This document shows, in pieces, positions 35,978 to 39,252 of a stretch of 39,252 bases of DNA. The DNA comes from Thermodesulfobacteriales bacterium (lineage in GTDB: Bacteria > Desulfobacterota > Thermodesulfobacteria > Thermodesulfobacteriales > Thermodesulfatatoraceae), in NCBI GenBank assembly GCA_026988575.1, contig JALSKZ010000065.1, positions 1 through 39,252 on the forward strand. The letters run 5' to 3'. A program made the position numbers and the translations under genes. How positions within the stretch are numbered: the stretch's first letter is position 1; each line of letters starts with the position of its first letter. The notes below the pieces were generated by a model. It did no database searches. It was not told the origin of the DNA and saw nothing but the letters and a program-made list of their open reading frames with translations.

Positions 35978-37666
35978 TTAATAGGCAGAGAGGCCCCATA
36001 AATTTAATAAAAACTCAGGCCAAAGGGAATCGTTAGCAAAAGAAAGGTCTTTATAGTGGTCCCAATAAAATTGCCATTCTTCTGGAACATATATAAAAGG
36101 ATTGGGAAACCATATACTTAGCCCGTGGGCTTGAGAAACACTGGGCGAGGAATACCAATTGGCCAATACGGCGTTAGAGATCGCCGAAGCCACGGCCGAA
36201 GCTTCTGTTTGCACATCTGGTATATTTTGTCCAATTAGTTGCATCAGATGATAAAGATCTACATAGGAATCATCATCGGGGCTCATACCCCAGCCCTCTC
36301 CGTCATCAAAACGCTGTACTTGGTCAAATATAGTACCGGTAAGGAGGTCTATCCGATCAGGGTTATTATTTAAGTCAAGGGAAGAAACGAGATTGTCTAA
36401 GGCCTCTCTTATGGCGGCAATCTTGGTAAGCTCTATAGCGGCCAAGGTAGCATCTTCTTCCCCTTGATATTCTTGAGCAAAAGCCTCGACCACTTTTTGC
36501 GCAAACACGTAGGGGCTCATATCTGGGTCGCACACAATAGGAGACAAAACATGAAAATAGTTCCAACCAGGGCCCCATTCATAATTTTCCGAAGCGATCA
36601 TCAAAAAGGCTGCGGAACGGAGCTGATAGGCCACCTCAAGCATATCCATTAAACACGCATCAAAACCCACCATGTCCAAGGGACGCCCTAGTATATCGCG
36701 TACGGACTGAAGGGCCCTACCCAAAGTAGGGATATCCATCCAGGAGAGTTCGGGATTATCATCCTCGAGGAGATCTCTCCTGGCCGGCTTAAAACCCCAA
36801 CCATGATCCCAAAGGATCAAAAAGTAATGCTCTGCCGGATAGGTATCAAAAACAAACCGGGCAAAATCTACTAGATTTCGAGGATCCGACATATCAATTT
36901 CGCCTAAATTTTGTAATTCGATAAAGTCGTCTGGCAAAACGTAATAAAGTCGGGCCGAAGACCATTTCCAGTCACACAAAACAACTATATTTACCTGATC
37001 TGAAGAACCTATTTGCTCTATTTCGCCAAGATCATAGGTTGTTTCGCTACTTAATGAATTATCACCATCCATATAAATCATTATGGTCCATTTCTTTTTA
37101 GGGGAAACAACCGTTAAAGGTAAATAATATTCATCATATATTAAACGATGATTTTCGTCGTAAAGTTCTTCTCCAGAAGGAGATAAAGCAATAGCCTTTA
37201 GTATAAGGAAATAACGATTGGGATAAACCGACAGCAGACGATCTATTAAATAATCTCCAGAATAAAAAGTCAAGACACCTTGAGAATCACTAAAAACAGA
37301 TTCATATAAGACTTCATCGTCTTTATCAAGAACATCATCTTTAGATAAATAAATCTTTAATTCATATTTATATACATGATTTATCAATAAAGACCAAGAA
37401 ATTTCTAATGTAGATAATGATCTAGTTACAAGATTATTAGAAATTGATGCTGTGGAAAAATATATACTTGTTGCATTACTCTTTGTATAATCACAAGAAT
37501 AAAGAAAAAAAGTGAATAACAAAAGAAAACACATATAGAAAAAAATCTTTATAGAATATAAGTTTAATAGATACTGGTAGAGAGCAAAGGATATGTTTCT
37601 GACTTTTCGGAACGGAAAACCAGAAATGATACCCAATATAAGATTATAAAAAATAGAATTTTTCAT
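35978..37666 (-). CDS. Clostripain-family (C11) cysteine peptidase, probable lipoprotein
   Basis: A 562-residue exported protein. Hydrophobic residues about 41-57 end in a lipobox-like LYSC with Cys58, so membrane anchoring as a lipoprotein is likely, although the N-terminal extension before it is unusually long and the start may be later. Residues 60-185 look like an adhesive, beta-rich domain. The C11 peptidase domain starts near WTIMIYMDGDNSL and has the catalytic pair H288 (WDHGWG) and C338 (FDACLM), with GLSIWFP near the end. AAAGG lies before the ATG. The 5' third is AT-richer than its surroundings. It follows the small anchored protein by 12 bases. Confidence 0.87.
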   Translation of the reverse strand: MKNSIFYNLILGIISGFPFRKVRNISFALYQYLLNLYSIKIFFYMCFLLLFTFFLYSCDYTKSNATSIYFSTASISNNLVTRSLSTLEISWSLLINHVYKYELKIYLSKDDVLDKDDEVLYESVFSDSQGVLTFYSGDYLIDRLLSVYPNRYFLILKAIALSPSGEELYDENHRLIYDEYYLPLTVVSPKKKWTIMIYMDGDNSLSSETTYDLGEIEQIGSSDQVNIVVLCDWKWSSARLYYVLPDDFIELQNLGEIDMSDPRNLVDFARFVFDTYPAEHYFLILWDHGWGFKPARRDLLEDDNPELSWMDIPTLGRALQSVRDILGRPLDMVGFDACLMDMLEVAYQLRSAAFLMIASENYEWGPGWNYFHVLSPIVCDPDMSPYVFAQKVVEAFAQEYQGEEDATLAAIELTKIAAIREALDNLVSSLDLNNNPDRIDLLTGTIFDQVQRFDDGEGWGMSPDDDSYVDLYHLMQLIGQNIPDVQTEASAVASAISNAVLANWYSSPSVSQAHGLSIWFPNPFIYVPEEWQFYWDHYKDLSFANDSLWPEFLLNLWGLSAY

Positions 37667-37678
37667 TAGAGACCTTTA

Positions 37679-38173
37679 TTAAAGAGAAACTGTTTTTATC
37701 CCCTTCTTGAGTAAGACCAATCCCTTACGGGGGTCTATAATAATTTGTGAAGGGATAAAGTCACTCTTTATAAATAAAATCTGTGGATTTCTAATAACCA
37801 TTTTCTTTAAATCTGGATTTAATTCCAATCTATCTTTTCGGATCTCCAGCAACTTTTCTTTATGACGAAAAACGGCAAGGGTTACCTGAGTAAAGACCAA
37901 CCGGCGGAACAATCTCGTGCGAAAGACCCAAAGCTTACCTTTGATAAAATAGAGTTCTTTGGCCGTAAGGAGCAGGGAAAATTGGGGCGTATAAAAGCGC
38001 AGGGACACCTGGTAGGCATAAGGACCAAGGCTTTCCGGAGGAGGCTGGACCAGTTTTACGCTGGGTGACGGATTAGAAACTCCTTTTTGAGAAGGGCCAA
38101 AGAAGAAGACCAGCCCCATTAAAACGAGCCCCCCCACGGCCAATATCAAAAAATAGCGCCTATGAAACCACAT
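37679..38173 (-). CDS. Small membrane-anchored protein, function unknown
   Basis: A protein of 164 residues with one N-terminal membrane helix (about 7-25, after HRRY), a proline-rich linker and a basic, beta-rich domain outside. A faint similarity to LptC-type LPS export proteins (SLLLTAKELYFIKGKLWVF) is only an impression. The ATG at 38173 has GGAG four bases upstream; an in-frame TTG at 38185 has none. It is the first gene of a two-gene unit with the clostripain protease, so a role in handling or anchoring the protease is conceivable. Confidence 0.65.
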   Translation of the reverse strand: MWFHRRYFLILAVGGLVLMGLVFFFGPSQKGVSNPSPSVKLVQPPPESLGPYAYQVSLRFYTPQFSLLLTAKELYFIKGKLWVFRTRLFRRLVFTQVTLAVFRHKEKLLEIRKDRLELNPDLKKMVIRNPQILFIKSDFIPSQIIIDPRKGLVLLKKGIKTVSL

Positions 38174-38185
38174 TTCTCTCCACAA

Positions 38186-38540
38186 GGTCTCTATAAATAG
38201 TAGTATAAAATAGCTGACATTTGTACTTCATGGCGAATGGATGCTACCTCTTATCCTCATGAGGGTTCATGATGCCTCCTCTTACTCCTTATGGCAAGCG
38301 CTTATTTGGTCATGGCGAGCGCTCGCCCTTGTTGGTCATGGTAAGACCCAAAGTGCCGAAGCAATCCCTGTCCTGAGTGAAGCGAATCTAGATCACTTCG
38401 GCGTACCATCGCACGCCTCGTAATGACAGTTGTGGGGCACAGCAAGAGGAGCGGAGCGACCTTTGCATCCATGTAGCTACAAAGGGAAATTGCCAAAAAA
38501 TTAGAAACTAAGATTGAGAAACTAGTCTATACTACCCCCG
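38186..38540. repeat. Gene-poor stretch with interspersed-repeat-like sequence
   Basis: The text around 38280-38470 is full of near repeats: GCAAGCGCTTATTTGGTCATG, then GCGAGCGCTCGCCCTTGTTGG, with TTGGTCATGG twice. There are inverted GCCGAAG (38354-38360) and CTTCGGC (38396-38402), and GAGCGGAGCGACC. It resembles the widespread intergenic repeats of the GCGAGxGAAGCGAAGCAATC type. Small open frames on both strands here are by-products. Confidence 0.6.
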
Positions 38541-38552
38541 AAAAAATGGGAT

Positions 38553-38805
38553 AATGGGATCCGTTCCTATTTTTTTGGCCTGGGCGCCTGCGAATCATAG
38601 CTTCTTGCCTCAAAACACGGGGTCAGATCCTGAAAATGGGACCTCGCAAAATGGGATCCGTTCCTATTTTTAGGGGGAAGTTGCTTAGGGTCTAAAGAAT
38701 AAGCTAAAAAGTGGTTAGTTTTATATTGATGGAAGCGTTTTTAGTCGACATGTTTTAAGGGGATCCGTTTCCATTTTTCGGAACGAAAAATAGGAACGGA
38801 TCCCC
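38553..38805. repeat. REP-like cluster: repeated GGGATCCGTTCC palindrome
   Basis: Two near-identical copies of AATGGGATCCGTTCCTATTTTT start at about 38553 and 38650. A third, divergent copy at 38759-38780 pairs with its inverted copy at 38784-38805, giving a 22-bp stem with two mismatches and a GAA loop. Between them lies GGGGTCAGATCC (38619-38630), which resembles motifs seen with REP-associated transposases (RAYT). No transposase gene is in the window. Confidence 0.7.
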
Positions 38806-38837
38806 AACGCTGTAGGACTTTTTTCGGGAGCAAAAAC

Positions 38838-39252
38838 ATGAAAAAGTTACCTGTCGGAATCCAAAGTTTTGAAAAGATTCGCACCGATAATTTTTACTAC
38901 ATTGATAAGACTACTTTTGTGAAAAAGCTCGTTGACGAAGGGGGAGGTTACTTTTTCCTCTCCCGCCCAAGGCGATTTGGGAAGAGCCTTTTTCTCGACA
39001 CCTTGCGCCAGGCCTTCCTGGGAAAACGTGAGCTATTTCAGGGCCTTTTTCTGGAAAATAACTGGGACTGGTCTAAGAAGTATCCGGTAGTCTATATCTC
39101 CTTTGGCTCCGGGGTACATCGAAGCGTTGACGAACTCCAAAATACTTTCCAGGAAATATTTCTCGAACACGAAAAATTCTACCAGGTAAAATTGACCTAC
39201 CCCTCTATCAAAGGTCGCTTCAAGGAACTTATAGAAGTCTTAGTGGAAAAAC
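38838..39252 (+). CDS. AAA-ATPase-like / PD-(D/E)XK nuclease family protein, N-terminal part (cut by window end)
   Basis: 138 codons are visible, continuing beyond the window. It starts MKKLPVGIQSFEKIRTDNFYYIDKT and has the P-loop-like SRPRRFGKSLFL at about residues 43-54. This opening is typical of the AAA-ATPase-like domain (PF09820) joined to a C-terminal PD-(D/E)XK nuclease-like domain (DUF1703), which would lie outside. GGGAG precedes the ATG, and the 22-bp REP-like hairpin lies 32 bases upstream. The family often occurs in many copies per genome. Its function is unknown; mobility or defence has been proposed only loosely. Confidence 0.85.
   Translation, partial: MKKLPVGIQSFEKIRTDNFYYIDKTTFVKKLVDEGGGYFFLSRPRRFGKSLFLDTLRQAFLGKRELFQGLFLENNWDWSKKYPVVYISFGSGVHRSVDELQNTFQEIFLEHEKFYQVKLTYPSIKGRFKELIEVLVEK

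Noticed and set aside
37679-38173. Firm assignment as LptC
   Set aside because: Only a vague resemblance, and the lptA/lptB neighbours are absent.
38241-38496. Two short frames, one on each strand
   Set aside because: They lie in repeat sequence, match no family and overlap each other on opposite strands.

Overview
The window looks like chromosomal DNA of an anaerobic, probably thermophilic, Gram-negative bacterium of the Thermodesulfobacteriota/deltaproteobacterial type. This placement is inferred, not proven. The support is: an Lnt/CorC envelope pair and a gmhA gene (outer membrane, LPS); a SUMT-HemD fusion as in siroheme-using sulfate reducers; a five-haem c-type cytochrome next to rubredoxin; a CoA-disulfide/polysulfide-type flavoenzyme with a rhodanese tail; a DUF2760 protein; and TrmFO. 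Genes are tightly packed with many start/stop overlaps, and most run on the minus strand.

Layout. 1-1144 (-): a Fur regulator followed by feoA and the start of feoB (ferrous iron uptake, cut by the window edge). 1275-2969 (-): flavin oxidoreductase with rhodanese domain. 3220-9701 (+): peptide deformylase, an unrecognised gene, aconitase, then a ModE-type regulator and a compact molybdate/tungstate transporter modABC. 9691-16731 (-): a long gene string with an ElyC/YdcF-like protein, gmhA, a deoxyhypusine-synthase-like protein, a zinc-ribbon protein, hemC, cobA-hemD, uracil-DNA glycosylase and a membrane protease of the NfeD family. 16746-16917 (-): tRNA-Asp and tRNA-Val. 16961-27043 (-): carA, a DUF2760 protein, ribF, trmFO, a zinc-ribbon membrane protein, then the proteostasis run tig-clpP-clpX-lon. 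27219-28745 (+): rubredoxin and the five-haem cytochrome. 28777-35596 (-): an HD hydrolase, hyuB, hemW, corC, lnt and prfB, the last with an intact programmed frameshift. 35978-38173 (-): a clostripain-type lipoprotein protease and a small membrane-anchored protein. 38186-39252: a gene-poor repeat zone with REP-like palindromes, then the start of an AAA-ATPase-like/PD-(D/E)XK family gene cut by the window end.

How the genes work together. Most of the window is core cell business: iron uptake and its control, tetrapyrrole synthesis, molybdenum/tungsten supply for redox enzymes, protein quality control, envelope lipoprotein maturation and electron transfer.

The least explained parts are four. 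First, the 3727-4109 gap carries a perfect minus-strand terminator, two minus-strand promoter-like pairs and nested inverted repeats, so it may encode a small RNA. Second, there is the unrecognised gene at 4110-4949. Third, there is the clostripain lipoprotein with its small partner. Fourth, there is the repeat zone at the right end. I did not find CRISPR arrays, phage genes or a complete insertion sequence.
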